A stretch of DNA of 64,000 nucleotides from Lamellibrachia satsuma (taxonomy: Eukaryota; Annelida; Polychaeta; Sabellida; Siboglinidae), in NCBI GenBank assembly GCA_033239005.1, contig BSQZ01000052.1, forward strand, positions 447,001-511,000. Direction: 5' to 3'. The translations under genes were made by a program, and so were the position numbers. Below the pieces are notes generated by a model. It was not told where the DNA came from. It ran no database searches and saw only the letters and a program-made list of their open reading frames with translations. Shown here one piece after another: positions 27,101 through 41,854 of this stretch; positions within the stretch are counted from its first letter, which is position 1; each line of letters begins with the position of its first letter.

Positions 27101-30100
27101 AGTGCACAAAGAGCCCTGGACATGGGCTAATAGTGCAGGCTTTTATAAGGCAGTCAAAAGAAGATGGCTGCCTTCTGAACTGCCAATATTATCATGATCT
27201 CAAAATCAGGTGGTGATATAAAATATACGGATACTTGGATTTTTATAACACAGTACATCTTTTACACCAAAGGTATAGTTGCATTTTAATACTGGGTACA
27301 TGATATTGATTAACATGTATGATATACCCATGATTTACACGGCACCAATTATGTGTTGAACTTCTTCTGAAACTATTTTAGAAGTTAAGTCATTAGTGCA
27401 TCCATGACCACCTAACTTGTATGTAAAATACCAGTGGGTGTGCATGTGTGTGTATATACTGCTTGTGCGTGCACGTATGAGTGCATGCATTTGTGATTAC
27501 AAGCAGTATTCACGTGGTATTTACTTCCAGACAAATTAGACCTAGCCTGACCTTCCCAGTACCACACAATTATCAGCTTGAAATAAACACATCCTGAGGC
27601 ATTATCAAAGGGCTAGTACCCCAGCAGCAATAATCTGCTTTGATACATTTATCGAGCATGTCAGCAGTACCTTGATAAGGATCATATATACTGCATATTT
27701 GAATAACTAAAATGCTCAGCATAACCATGGTCACTTCTGTGGCTGATGAACAAAGACATCATTGGTACTGTAGACCAACTACAGAATGCAAAGCCCATCT
27801 AAATAAGCGAATGTGTGTCTCATGATAACCACATGCTGAGTTTTTCTTTCTCTATGAGTTGTAGATATAAAATAGGGCACCAAGAAAACAACACAGAACA
27901 AAATTTGTCAAAATGCCTGAAGACAGAATGTTCAAGGACATTATACCTGAGGACATTATACCTAAGCAGCAGCCTGATCAGGTGGTATTCTATAAATCTA
28001 ACTAAACTACTAACTCATTACAGAATGCAATAGCTGAGCTAAACTGGTAAAACAAGATTTATAATGCTTAAGACAAAGAAAAGTAGCCCTAATAATGTGT
28101 AACAAATCTACTCATCCTGCTGCACACGTAGGTGTGAACGTCATTTATAGCACCCTCATCTACTCATCCTGCTGCACACGTAGGTGTGAACGTCATTTAT
28201 AGCACCCTCATCTACTCATCCTGCTGCACACGTAGGTGTGAACGTCATTTATAGCACCTCATCTACTCATCCTGCTTCACACGTAGGTGTGAACGTCATT
28301 TATAGCACCCTCATCTACTCATCCTGCTGCACACGTAGGTGTGAACGTCATTTATAGCACCCTCATCTACTCATCCTGCTGCACACGTAGGTGTGAACGT
28401 CATTTATAGCACCCTCATCTACTCATCCTGCTGCACACATAGGTATGAATGTCATTTATAGCACCCTCATCTACTCATCCTGCTGCACACATAGGTGTGA
28501 ATGTCATTTATAGTACCCTCATCTACTCATCCTGCTGCACACATAGGTGTGAACATCATTTATAGCACCCTCATCTACTCATCCTGCTGCACACATAGGT
28601 GTGAACGTCATTTATAGCACCCTCATCTACTCATCCTGCTGCACACATAGGTGTGAACGTCATTTATAGCACCCTCATCTACTCATCCTGCTGCACACAT
28701 AGGTGTGAACGTCATTTATAGCACCCTCATCTACTCATCCTGCTGCACACATAGGTGTGAACGTCATTTATAGCACCCTCATCTGCTCATCCTGCTGCAC
28801 ACATAGGTGTGAACGTCATTTATAGCACCCTCATCTGCTCATCCTGCTGCACACATAGGTGTGAACGTCATTTATAGCACCCTCATCTACTCATCCTGCT
28901 GCACACATAGGTATGAACGTCATTTATAGTACCCTCATCTACTCATCCTGCTGCACACATAGGTATGAATGTCATTTATAGTACCCTCATCTACTCATCC
29001 TGCTGCACACATAGGTGTCATTTATATCACCCTCATCTGCTTGAACTCTCATATAAAATGGCAAATGTTTTCTTCAATTAACCACCTGTAATTATTTTGC
29101 ATTAATCCAATTCATAAGTTTTGGATTGTATCGTTATACAGTGGAATCTCGGTTTATGGTCACCCTGATAATACAGACACCCCGCCATTATGATCACCCT
29201 GGGACAATCCCAAATGATTTCCACAGTAAAAGCTAATCCAGTCACCTCGCTATTCAGGAATGGCGGCTGCAACAGCAACCAGCTGCTGGCCGGCCGCCAT
29301 TTCATCAAAGGCAATCTCAATATGAAGCCACGTACTGTTTACACAGTGACCAGTTAACAAAAAACAATGTAAGAAGCCAGACACCAGTCACTTTAGTTAA
29401 CACTTTGAAGGCAAATTGTGTGGCCTAAGCTTAGCGGCCGAGTAAATTTTATTGAAAAACATGGTGGCATAACAAACCAAAACGAAATGCAAACAACAAT
29501 GAAAAGATGTGTTAGGAATGAGCTTAGTTTAAAAGCAAAGCTCAATGGCTCTCCAAAATAAACAGTGGCACCTCTGGTGGATAACTCATGTTTGATCCTG
29601 AACAGCAAATATTTAACGAGTTGTCATGTCAGCAAATAATGTATCGTGCGAACATTAATACTTATTGATGTGTAACAAAACCAACAAGCAAACATCAGTT
29701 GATCTGATGTATGAATAATTTGGCCGCAATCGAGCATGCTAAATGCCTTATGGTGTTATGTGAAGTTACTCCAAGTCCCATGATGCTTCAGTGCCCATAT
29801 TCACTTTTAAGCTGACCTCGCTATTATAGTCACTATGATTCTATGAATCAGTCCCGTGGGTGACCATAAAATCGAGGTTCCACTGTATTTTCTATACTTC
29901 TCTAAACACTTCTTTTACACATGTAAACAACACCTTTAATCGGATCATGCACAGTATATTAGGCAAATAAAAAAAAAGCATTCTAAAGATGTTCTACAGC
30001 ACTATTACTGTTTGTGCATGAACACTAGGCAGACAGATGCCCTGTTTAAGATAGATTAGTTGGAGAATTGAAGTGACATATGATCTGATAAGCAACATAT

Positions 30101-32104
30101 TTCATTAGAAAACTTTGTATCACATTACAACACAGTGTTACTGAGTCTATTCTGGTTATGATATCACACAGAAAAACTTACTCATAACCCTGCCAGCATA
30201 AGGACACATCAGCCACTTCGTACTTTGTAACAGAACTCTAAAACCTTGTGATATGTCATGGATCCTTATTTCTTCTGGGACAAATGAAGCGACTGGAATT
30301 AATATTATAAAGGTAGGTTTTTATACAGCACGGATTCAGTCCTTTGGATTGCTCAAAAGGCTTTACAATTCACCCCCTGGCAGAAATGTTTATAACAAAG
30401 CCAACTTGACTTCTCTGGGATGCATACAGCCACACTACAATTACCGTGTGGAGATGATTCATTCACATATGACATCTACCAGTCTGTAGCCACATACTCA
30501 TTTAAACAGCTGAGTGACTGAAGCAATGTGGTGTAAACAAAATTGCCCAAGCTTCAAAATGGCACCAAGAGGATTAAAAATCAGGTTCTTTCAATTGAGT
30601 GTGATGTTCTAACCACGACGCCACAGTGCCTTAGATACAAATTGTAAAATGTTACCATTAAATGATCGTCTGTGCTTAATATACAAGTCTGGTGATGGTT
30701 TGCTATCCTGGCACAGTCGATTTCTCCAGGCGCTTTGATAAGATCGAGGTTGACAGATAATAAATGTAAGTCTATGAATGGGTGCTCGCAGTCAAACCTT
30801 AGAATGTTAGATGTAGGCCGAATGTTGGCACACAGTTCCTTACTTGTTCAGTTCCTTATTTGTTCCCAGAACAGGATTGTACTTTCTCGTGGTGGTTGAT
30901 TGGTCGACGATCTGTTTCAGATTATTTTGTTTCAAGTGAGAATCCTTCATCTTGTTGAAGTCGTTCATTATGATAATACCTGCATATATAATGATGCTGG
31001 CATATATAGTCCAGAGATCAGTCAATGTCGTATAGCATTGTCCAATCGCCTGACCTGGGAAAATGTAGACAGTTGTAGATCTTTGGTGGGTGTGTCGCTA
31101 TCCAGTGTTTCCAGTTCGTGGTGGTTTAGTCAGGACTGTATCTCCAACATAACAAGGGATTCCCTGTGTTGATGGTTATCTTGCATGACTCTCTAGTAGA
31201 TGTTGAACCGGGGTAATGAGAGCAGACCACCTGGACAGTGTGGTACACCAAACAATTCTCAGTTACTGTTAGAACATCCATGGTCGTTATACCTATAGTT
31301 GTCTTTTATAACTTTAATTTCATCAGGTTTGCTTGCCAGATTGCCACGATTTTTGTATTCATGACGGTTGGAAGATACCACTGGTTTGTCTGTTTAGTGT
31401 ATAGTGTAGTTGAGGTTTTGTTGTTGACCCCAGTTTTGCCACAAGAAATCCTGACAGGACTGTCCAACTGGAACAACCAGTGAAGAAATCCGCATCCACA
31501 CAATAGCATTCAGTCTTCTGAGGTTGGCAAGTTGCTGGGGTAACAGAGAACATTCCTAGGTTGTCATTCTTGAACCATAACATGCCTGACTGGCCTTACT
31601 TGACTGGCCATACAAACACTGCTAGAAAGCATTGCCAATACACAGTTGTCCCCTCCCACTGGATCTAAAATCATCATGTACTGGACCTGGAGAAACGTGT
31701 AAGGAAGTTATAAAAGCATTGTGCGCTGTACCTTCGTGGATTTGTGTGTGGAATGTGGCAGGTTACGGTGCCTTTGAAACGTCTAATTTAGTATTCTGAT
31801 GCATAGAGTGTGTGCTGCGGTAGGCACACACCTCTTAGTCCACCTCCTGTCGGTGGTTGCACAGTCCAGCTGCTGTAAACACTCTGACCACAAAATTCAT
31901 TGCAGTTACACTTATCTTGGATCACTGAATTAGACCAATTAATTACATGGCCAGTTATATACATCGCTTGTACGAATTGTGCAAAGAAAATAAATTATAC
32001 AGCCTAAATAAAGCGTACCTTCGACCACATATCATTATTGTCAGAAATAGCAATCTCCCACCATACAGATTTGGGTGAACTCTTGTTCTGGCAAAGTAGG
32101 TATA

Positions 32105-32150
<46 letters not shown>

Positions 32151-35100
32151 GCTACTACTAAAACACCATCATAATTACTAAATACTGCAATTTGTTTGAG
32201 GTTCACCCCTTTTGGGCTTAGATGGACTGGACTATTGTCAAACTGTCACAACATCTTATTCAAACTCATGAGTGCAAAAGAAAGATATTATTATATTATT
32301 AATCACATTAATTTCATTCTAAGGGTTTTACCCCTCCTAGTACCTACAGCATAGCTAGCTTATCAGTACAGTCATAAACTTCACCAGAGTCAATAGGCAG
32401 GCTGTTGTCAGTGAAAGCTGTTGGTCAAAGTGACTGAGTGAATACAGCAAACTGACACTGCAATGCATGAATGTTTACTTCACTGAGCCAACCTTGGCAG
32501 GTGTTTTGACCCACTAATTGCTGTAAATTGCTGTATGTCAAAAGGGGCTTAGCACTACACCCAAATGCAAGTAACTAGACTGGCTAAACTTCTGTTTTAC
32601 AGGCTCAACAAGTCACTGAACAAATCAACATGACATTATTTTGGATCAGTGTACACTGCAGGATTGATCAAGTGAACACATGACAATAGCAATGTACGTA
32701 TGTAGTCCAGAGATCAGTCAAAGTGTTATAGCATTGTCCAATCTGGACATAACCCCCTCTCGACAAAAACCCTTCTGGACATAACCCCCTGACTTTACTT
32801 ACAAAAAAACTGTCACAAACACGATTTATGGTTAACATATCTATAGCCAGGACAAAACTTCTGAGATGTTTATTAACATTCCGTTTATTTTTGCTGCATC
32901 TAAAATATTGCAGCTCCGTAAATATTTCAAGTCGCTATGCAGGCCACTGTAGTCAAAAATTTAAGTTGCCTGAAGCCATTTTTGGGTGCCATTGACAACC
33001 GCTAAATCTCACCCCTGGACTGTCTAGAAGCCACTGGTCAAGTCGTCTGTCTAGCGGGAGAAAGTGTCTGGACATACATTCCTAAATTATTTAAACAACT
33101 GGCATCATGACATGACACAGGCTTGAGAGATTGAAACTTCCCACACTTGCATATAGATGTCATTATTAGACGAACATTTGGTGATATGATTTAACAAGAT
33201 TTGCCATCTAAGCCAAAGCCCCAGATGGCAAGTGGACAAGGAAGCCATTGGCTTATCAAGAGTCCAACAATGTTCATCTATGTGTAATCCGCCATCCTGA
33301 GATATGTATCAACCTTGTTTTTAAACATATTTACGCTGCTAGCAGTTACACAATCCATAGACAATTTATTCCATTCATTTATTGTCCTATGTGAGAACGA
33401 GTACTTCCTGATATCCAATCTACACTGATCCTTTACTAATTTTACCTCATGTCCTCTAGTTCTACTATCTTTCTTAAGTGAAAAAAACATATTTCTATCA
33501 ATATTTTCATACCCATTCAATATCTCAAAAACTTAAATCTGATCTTCTCTTAACCTCCTTGTCTCTAGGCTTGTTAAACCACATTCTTTTAGGCGTTCTT
33601 TATAACTAAGGTCTCTCAGTTCTGGAATAATTTTAGTTGCTCTCCTCTGTATTCGTTCAATCGTATCTATATCCTTCTTATGATTATGGTCTCAACACTT
33701 GTTAAAGTTAAAGTAGGCAGAGCCCTGGACAGGTGCTAAACCACCCTCTTAGCAAACAATAATTATCAGGGCTACAGCCACAGACACACAGCATGCTTTC
33801 CTTTCTATATAAATGTCTATATATCAGATTAAAAATGTTTATAAAAAAATAATGATTTTTTTCAACCTTGCCTAATACTGATCCCATTCAAAACTGATTT
33901 CCAGTTTGAAACCCCTCCATCTACTACAACACGCTGTCTTCTGTCAGTCAGCCATTGTTCTATCCAGTCAATTATGCCATCCCGATACCATGGGCTTTTA
34001 ATTTAAGTAGTAATCTTTGATGATATGATGACTGAGGTTTATAAACAAGGCAACGATACAAAGGAAGGAACAAGGGGTCATAGTTTGAAACTGTTTCTAG
34101 AACATGCTCGTATAAATGTTAGAAAAGAAAGCTTCTCCTTCAGTTAAAAAATTAATCATGGAATGATTTACCGGAAGTAGTTGTAACTGCCCCAAGTGTC
34201 AACTCGTCTAAAAACTATCTAGATAGACATTGGAGTACTGAGGAATTTCTATACAACTACAAAGCTGCCTTGCCAGGAAGTAGAGCATTTCAAGGGAAAT
34301 GCTCTGGAGATCGCTAGGTGGCGTGGTCAGCGGTGATATTGTTGGTTCGGATCTCCGGTGGAATTTGTAATTTTGCTAACTTATATAATAATTTACCTTG
34401 ATTACTGATCGGTACAGCAATCAAGTACAACATAAAGACCCAGACGGGAGGAACTTGAACGCTATATGCTGAATGCAGCTAAGTAAAATCTGCACTTAGA
34501 CCAGCAAAATTAAATTTGCATTTCTCGCCCTTTGGGTCAAGGCCGATCTGTGTAAACAAAGACCCTATGGCCAACAAGGCTACCGCTTTCAAGAGTTCTT
34601 CTTGTAGCTATTCAGATTTTATATAAGCATTATTGTCGTTTTATATAAGTATTATTGTCACTATTATTTATTTATTAAAATAGAACCGCCTGTTTTAATA
34701 TGATAATTTTCGTACGCTTTTAAACGTTATTTTATCTTATTTATTCCGTAATTTTTTTTTACATCCTCGCCACTCGAGGACCCCCTTAGCTTCACAACGA
34801 TACTGGGAATATCGTGATCTAGTCATGCTTCAAACGCCAAGGAAACATTGGAAACACAGTATAAGTCTGCTTAATGTCAATACACAGTCAAACAGCGCAA
34901 ACAAGCTTGAATTCCAGTATATGGTAGAGGACGCAAAACCTGACATCATAATTGCATGTGAAACTTGGCTCAAGCCCAATATCAACAGTAGCGAATTCAT
35001 GCCACCTGGATATGACCCTCCTTTCAGGAATGACAGGGCGGATGGTTATAGAGGGGTCATGACTGCCATCAAGATTGGACTTGTCGCAGAACGCATATCT

Positions 35101-38100
35101 ATAATGTCACCGTGCGAGATGGTAGGAATGAAAATTCACACCGCACAGCCACACCCTCTTGTAATAATCAAGAGTTTACAGGCCAACAGACAACAACTCT
35201 GATTACACATACTGTATGTGTGATGCCATATCAAGCATAGCCAGGAAATTCCCAAACAGCCCCCTGTGGACTGCAGGAGACACAAACCTCCCAGATGTCA
35301 ATTGGCAAACAAACACCATATCGAAACATCAGTACACTAAACAGATAAATGAACTCTTCATCGACACATTTGCCATGCTGGGCTTATCACAGATGGTCAT
35401 CTTCCCGACAAGACTTGACAACACCCTAGATATCTTCCTAACAAATCGACCTTCCCTCGTCAAAATGTGAGCAAATACCAGGGGTCAGTGATCACGACGC
35501 AGCCGTCTACGTAAACTTGGACATCGTGCCAAAAAGACAAAAACCTGTCCAGAGGAAGATCCACATATGGAAGAAAGCAGACACTGAACTGATCAAGGAA
35601 GATCTGCTTTTGCTGAAGAGATGCAAACAGCCAAATGCCAAAGCGTATTGGCCAATCACGTTCCTACAAAACTGTCTTCCCAGCGCTACAATCAGCCCTC
35701 GGCCAACGGCAAGATAAGAAACCTGTCTAGAAAGAAAAAGAAATATTACAAGAAGGCCAGTCTACAAGAAGGTTCACCATCAAACTACAAACCTATCTCT
35801 CTAACGAGCATTTCCTGCAAAACTCACCACACATCATACACAGCAACTTCATGGACCACCTGGAAAACCTCAGCATACTAACTGACTATCAGCATGACTT
35901 CCGCAAATGTAGATCTTGCGACAACCAGCTTATCCAAACAGTTGATGACCTAGCCAAGAGCCTACATGATGCTGGACAGATCGACGCTGTGCTGCTGGAT
36001 TTCTCTAAAGCATTTGATAAAGTGTCTCATCCCCACCTGGCAGCCAAATTACATCATTATGGTGTGCGAGGAAATACGTTGGAATGGATCCAAAGCTTCC
36101 TGAGTAAGTGTATCCAAGAAGTAGTCCTCGAAGGTAAAAGGTCATTTACAGCTACCGTCACCTCAGGTGTTCCACAGGGCACAGCTCTTGGCCCCATCCT
36201 CTTCCTGTGTTACATCAATGACCTCCCGGGCCAAGTATCCTCCACTGCACGTCTGTTTGCTGATGACTGCCTCCTGTACCGGAACATCAACGCAACAGCT
36301 GATGCAGATAAATTATAAGATGACATCGACAGGTTGCAGAAATGGGAGGCAGAGTGGTTGATAGAGTTCAACCCAGACAAGTGCGAGATTATCAGAATCA
36401 CCAACAGAAGGAAGAAGAAAGTAGTCAGCTGCTACTCGATCCATGGGAAAGCTCTGAAGGAGGTCACTGGCACCAAGTACCTTGGAGTAACCATCGAAGT
36501 TAACATGGAATGACCATATCAACAACATAACAAAGAAGACCAACAACACCATGGCTTTCTTAAAGTGCAACATCAGCAGCTGCACCCAAGCCATCAAATC
36601 GCGGTGTTACCAAACCTTTGTAAGGCCTATTATGGAGTATGCGTCGACTGTATGGGACCCATCCACCGAAAAATACACCAAAGCAGTCGAGAATGTCCAG
36701 AGACGAGCAGCCCGCTTTGCAATGAACGACTATCGGCGACGCAGCAGCGTACGGAACATGCTTGAGAGTTTGGAATGGAGGTCACTACTGAGAAGACCAG
36801 CTGATGCCAAGTTGATGATGCTGTACCGCATCAACCACAAACTGGTTGATGTGACAACGAAGCCACTCATCGCCACACCAACACACACCAGCGGCAGTGC
36901 TTATCGCTTCTACCAAACAAAAATTAGTTAGCCAACCGTCAGTAGAAAGGTTTAGACAGTGCCTTCTCACCATGCCAATATAGAACAATTATACAGTCCT
37001 TATTATTAGATAACATATAGCCCATGCACTAAAACAGAGCCGAACCGGCATTACATCACCCACTCCCATGCAATAGTGATCAAATATTCTAGCCACATTT
37101 ATATGTGGCTAACATAGAGTTATGAGCTCAATTGGAAGAAGAAAAAAGATGAAGATCTGACCACCAAGGCCACCACCTATGGTCAGGAAGAACCTAAGTA
37201 AACCTAAGTAAGTAATGAACAGAGTTAACACACTGAGTACAAACAGCAACGACAAAGTTAAGCATTTGTTTGTAGAAAATAGAAACGTGTTTCTTTCTCC
37301 CAACAAATGAGACAATCTATTATAATGGAACCTGTTAAAAAAGAATGTTTAACACGAGTCATGCATTTTCATTTCACCATAAATTGAGGAAGTTTTGTCC
37401 ATATTTATATTAAAGGGAAGGGGTTATGTCCTGGATTCAAGTCAGAAAGTTGAGAATGTTTTGAATGAAGTTGTACAATTAGGATCTCATAATAATTGTG
37501 TTCCGTGTAGCCAGTGCATTTACCCGTAAGCTTCAAGTCTAACAAGTAGGACATTTTCCTGGTACCACAATAATTATAAACTATGTGAAGACAAAACTCA
37601 ATGCGATATCTTTGTTTGGAATGAGACAAGTACACTGAGCACCTTCCTTACAAGATTTCATGCCCCCCCACACACACAGTGTCACACTTGTAAGTAACTT
37701 CCTTGTACATACATAATGTAAGATAACTACAGTTAACAGTGCGTGTGGCCTTGCACTACTGGTGCTCATGTTATCATCTTGGCTACAAACTAAACCACAA
37801 GAAATTATTTGTGACTTAACTTTGTGTGGCACAAAACGTTTGGATTGACATCTAAAAAGGAATTGGAGAAACTGTAATATTGGTATTTCCAATTACTTTT
37901 TTAATTATATCATATAAATTTTTTATTCTAATTATTTGCAACAAATAGCAAAATAGAGGATTTTAAATATCTCGGATCCTACATCAACTCACAACATGAC
38001 ATCCATTGTAGAAAAGCCCAGGCATGGGCGGCAGTTCACGCCCTTGACAAAGTTTGGAGAGCGCCCATCTGCAGATTCAGCAAACTGAGGCTTTTCAGGA

Positions 38101-41100
38101 CGATGGTTGAACCGATTCTGATATACGGATGCGATTCATGGTCGTTAACACAAACAGTAGGAAATGCACTGGATGGCACCTACACAAGAATGCTGCAGAA
38201 AACTAAACAAATATGACCAACCAAGAACTGTATGGCTCCCTATCATGGATCACCACCATCGTGGGACAACGGCGACTTTGTCTTGCAGGTCATGTGGTGT
38301 ATCATGACAAAGTAGCCAACATAGTCCTGCATTGGAAGCCCGATGGCCCTCTGAGAAGAGGTTGACCAACATCCTAGAGAAAGGCATGAACCTCAGTGGG
38401 AGAAATGAAGAACTGAAACCACTGGAAGGAAATCATCATGTCACAACATTAAGTGGAGGACGTAAGTAAGTAAAAAGCCCATTATGTACCCTAATACGCA
38501 CAAATAAAATAAAGCTGGTCTAAAATATGTTATTTCTTGGCATCAAGTGTGTATATGGTTGTTCTGTTTGCATACTGATATTTCAATATGGAATTGACAA
38601 ATGGAATTGGTATTTTTTGTGGAATTGTAATTGGAATGCTGTAATTGGTGTGTAACTGGAACGGATATTATAATGTAAGTCTCTTCGGCACAATATTTTG
38701 TGAAATAAGATGGCTCTGCAAACCAGGTGCCACTTTTTCTCTCTCCTTCTGGGGTCCAAGTCAATGGGTTTTTGCTGGTAGCGAAGTCAAGTGGTAGGTA
38801 ACTGGTTTTTCTGATGACATGCACGAGCCATTTCCATCGGTCTTCTTTTTAGGATGATGCAAACGTTCTCATGTATTGTTGTTTGGGGAGTCTGGATAGG
38901 GCCTCAGGCCAATACACTGGCTGTACTTATCTTACTTCTGTCATGTTGTGGAAACTGGCGAGACTGTTAATATACTGCTGTGTCATTCTGAGTGTGGTCA
39001 TTTGGGAGTGCATCGAGGACCTCCTTAGGCGTTGTACTTGTCGTTTGCATTTTTTATGCAGATCTGGCTTTACCCAATTATGTCCTAATGTCCTCTTATG
39101 TACCTTCTTGAAGGCCGATTGATGCTGTATAAGAACTTGTTGACATACTCAAGTTTATGGTTGTTGGTTATGATGGGCTGTTGTGTAAGGGACTCAGGTG
39201 TTGTTTATCAACACTTTTGTCTATTTCCATTAATGGTGATGCCAGAGTACTGCCTTGCTGGTCTGCCTTGCTTGCTTTCCTACGTACCTGGTCTCAGGTT
39301 TGAAATGGCAAGGTGATGTCTTCTGCATTGATTAGATCTTTGAGTGGCGAGAAAAGGTTCCATCTGATGCATATCTAATATTGTTGGTCATTTTCTGAAA
39401 TTCAGTCTATGGGAAAAAGACATAACAAATAATGGATTTCACCATGAATTTGATGGTTTCCAACACTGCAGAAAATCTGGATGAGTTTCAACATATTTTC
39501 TTGAATCACAGAATGCTTCACAGTTTTCCAATGGCTCTCCCTATGCATGTTGCCAAATGTTCTGAAGATTTTTCTTTGACATCCATAGCATTGCTCCAGA
39601 ATATTCTGCAATTTGAAGATATGTTCAGCCATTCCTTTCCCTTCTTGTTTTAAGTAGAGAGGCCTATATATTGTTGAATTCATCCATGTCATAATAATCT
39701 TGGTGAAAAGTTTGCCTGGCACAGTATTAAGAATATGGTAATTTCTCTACGACTGCAGTGTCTGAAATTAGCAAAAAATTAACTGCCCAATTCTATTTTG
39801 AACTGGCCCAGATTAGTTTCAACTGACCCAACAAAAATGTATTAATTATAAGTTTACATAATAAAGCAAAGTTTTTGTGTGTAAAACTAAAACAGACACT
39901 GTTTAAAAAAAAAGTTATAAATATAAACCTTACCAAATATTGTTGTTCATTTCTTATAACTAGCAGACCAAAAAAATAATAATGAATTTAATAAAGATTT
40001 CAATAATGTGAATTTTATTTGCGAAACAGTTACAATTGTTGAAAGTAACATAATGTTTGATGCCACTGCCCTGGGCCTGGCACAGTCACAGTAAATGCAA
40101 AAAGTCATGCCGTTCTCAATTCACTTCAAATCGAAGCCTCCAAAGTTCACTTTAACATCCAAATATCACACTAATCAGAATGTCCTGGCACATTACATTG
40201 TCAATCGGATTGTCTGCCTCCTTAGTATCACCAGTATGAAGTAAATTGGAGTAATATCCTTAAAAAATTGTTGAACTATACGATTCTTGCAACTTCGTTC
40301 GTCATCTTTATCTGGTATTCCCCAAGATAATGATGTCATTAAATGTTAATCAACCAATAGGCATCCATGCAACAAATTCCAGGGGTTTCCCTTGCATGTG
40401 CGGCATTCGCCTTTGCTTTGGCAGTGTTATGTTGCTGGCAAGGAAGAAGTAGTTTGTTACAATTGTATTTTATATCCAATTAGCATAGCTTAGTAAATAC
40501 TGTAATGTGCATCACTAATACAGTCTGACCCAGCCATGGCCCCTGGGATGAACCAGCGGGGTGGGACCAATAACTTGAGCATTTTGGCTAACTCAATCAG
40601 CGGGATGTATTTTTAATTGGTAGCCGCCGATAAAAAGCCAGGGTTGAATCAAGGATGCACATTTACGCCATTGATACAACATTTTAAAAACTGGTCCAAC
40701 CAAATCGCATGAGTGCACCCAAAAGGCGGGTAAATGTGGCATTTGGCAGCAAGAAGTTAGTTGACGTGCTCTAACAAAATGTAATTCGACATTAATTAAT
40801 GGGAATATCCATCCACTTGTTCAGAATGTTTCGGACCTATCCTGTAATTTTGTGCAGAATAGCCAAGACTCCACAGCAAACGAAACATCGCATACAGTAA
40901 TCGCATTTTATATCTGTGAAAAACCGGGGAATTTTCCATTTTTAAATGGACATTAAAGTTTTATTGAACTGAATACGCAAGCCCTTTTCAGGGGAAACCG
41001 TCGCTAGTCGGTTACGACCGGTTTGAGGAGCTGCGCACGATGATAAAGGCGGTTAAACTAATAATATACCATGTCGTGCTCCCGAGAACTAAGGATTCTG

Positions 41101-41784
41101 ACGGATTCATGTAATCATGGAATTCTAACGATCTAATCTAGGATCCTCAGAAGCATGGGATCCCGTTAAATTCACGACTGTCATTCGAAAGGATGCAAGT
41201 CGTCAGAGGGGGCCACCTGCAACTCTAGTTGGGAGCAAGTGATTTTAGCACGAGCGGTAAACCGCTCCGTGTATGACTGATTAGCACTAGCTATAGGAAG
41301 TGAGAGGGATTGCTCTCCTAAAAATTATGCCCTGCATAATTTGCTACGATTATCGGAGAATATAGGCTAGCACAAATGTTTAAATTTAATAATTGTATAG
41401 TGCCAAATAAGGTGCGTATAGGATGGCATTTTTCATAAAATAAATACAAGAATACCATGGTGACATTTTGTAACTAATTTACTCACAATGGTAAGAAACA
41501 ATGAAGGTGACATTCTGTAACTAATTTACTCACAATGGTAAGAAACAATGATGTTGAATATAAGTTGAATTAATTTCTACTATTATTCAAGTGCCTTGTT
41601 GGGATTCATGATGGTATATATGGCTTTGGCTTGATATGATTTGCTTGATTAAAGGCAACCAGAACCTGATATAATTCACATAGATGTCACGTGAAACCAT
41701 TTGGATAGAGTTTGTGTTGTTTTTATGTTGCAAGACTAAGGAGCTTTTGTAAAATGTTTCACATATATATATATATATATACAT

Positions 41785-41854
<70 letters not shown>

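Noticed and set aside
28100..29035. Array of small RNA genes (52-bp unit)
   Set aside because: No hairpin of convincing stability in the unit, no Pol III boxes, and copies are near-identical as expected for a minisatellite.
34315..34375. tRNA gene (GGTTCGGATCT B-box-like)
   Set aside because: No complete cloverleaf. The acceptor and anticodon arms do not pair. At most a SINE head.
41761..41851. Functional AT hairpin or origin
   Set aside because: A simple (TA)n tract. The fold is a trivial property of the repeat.
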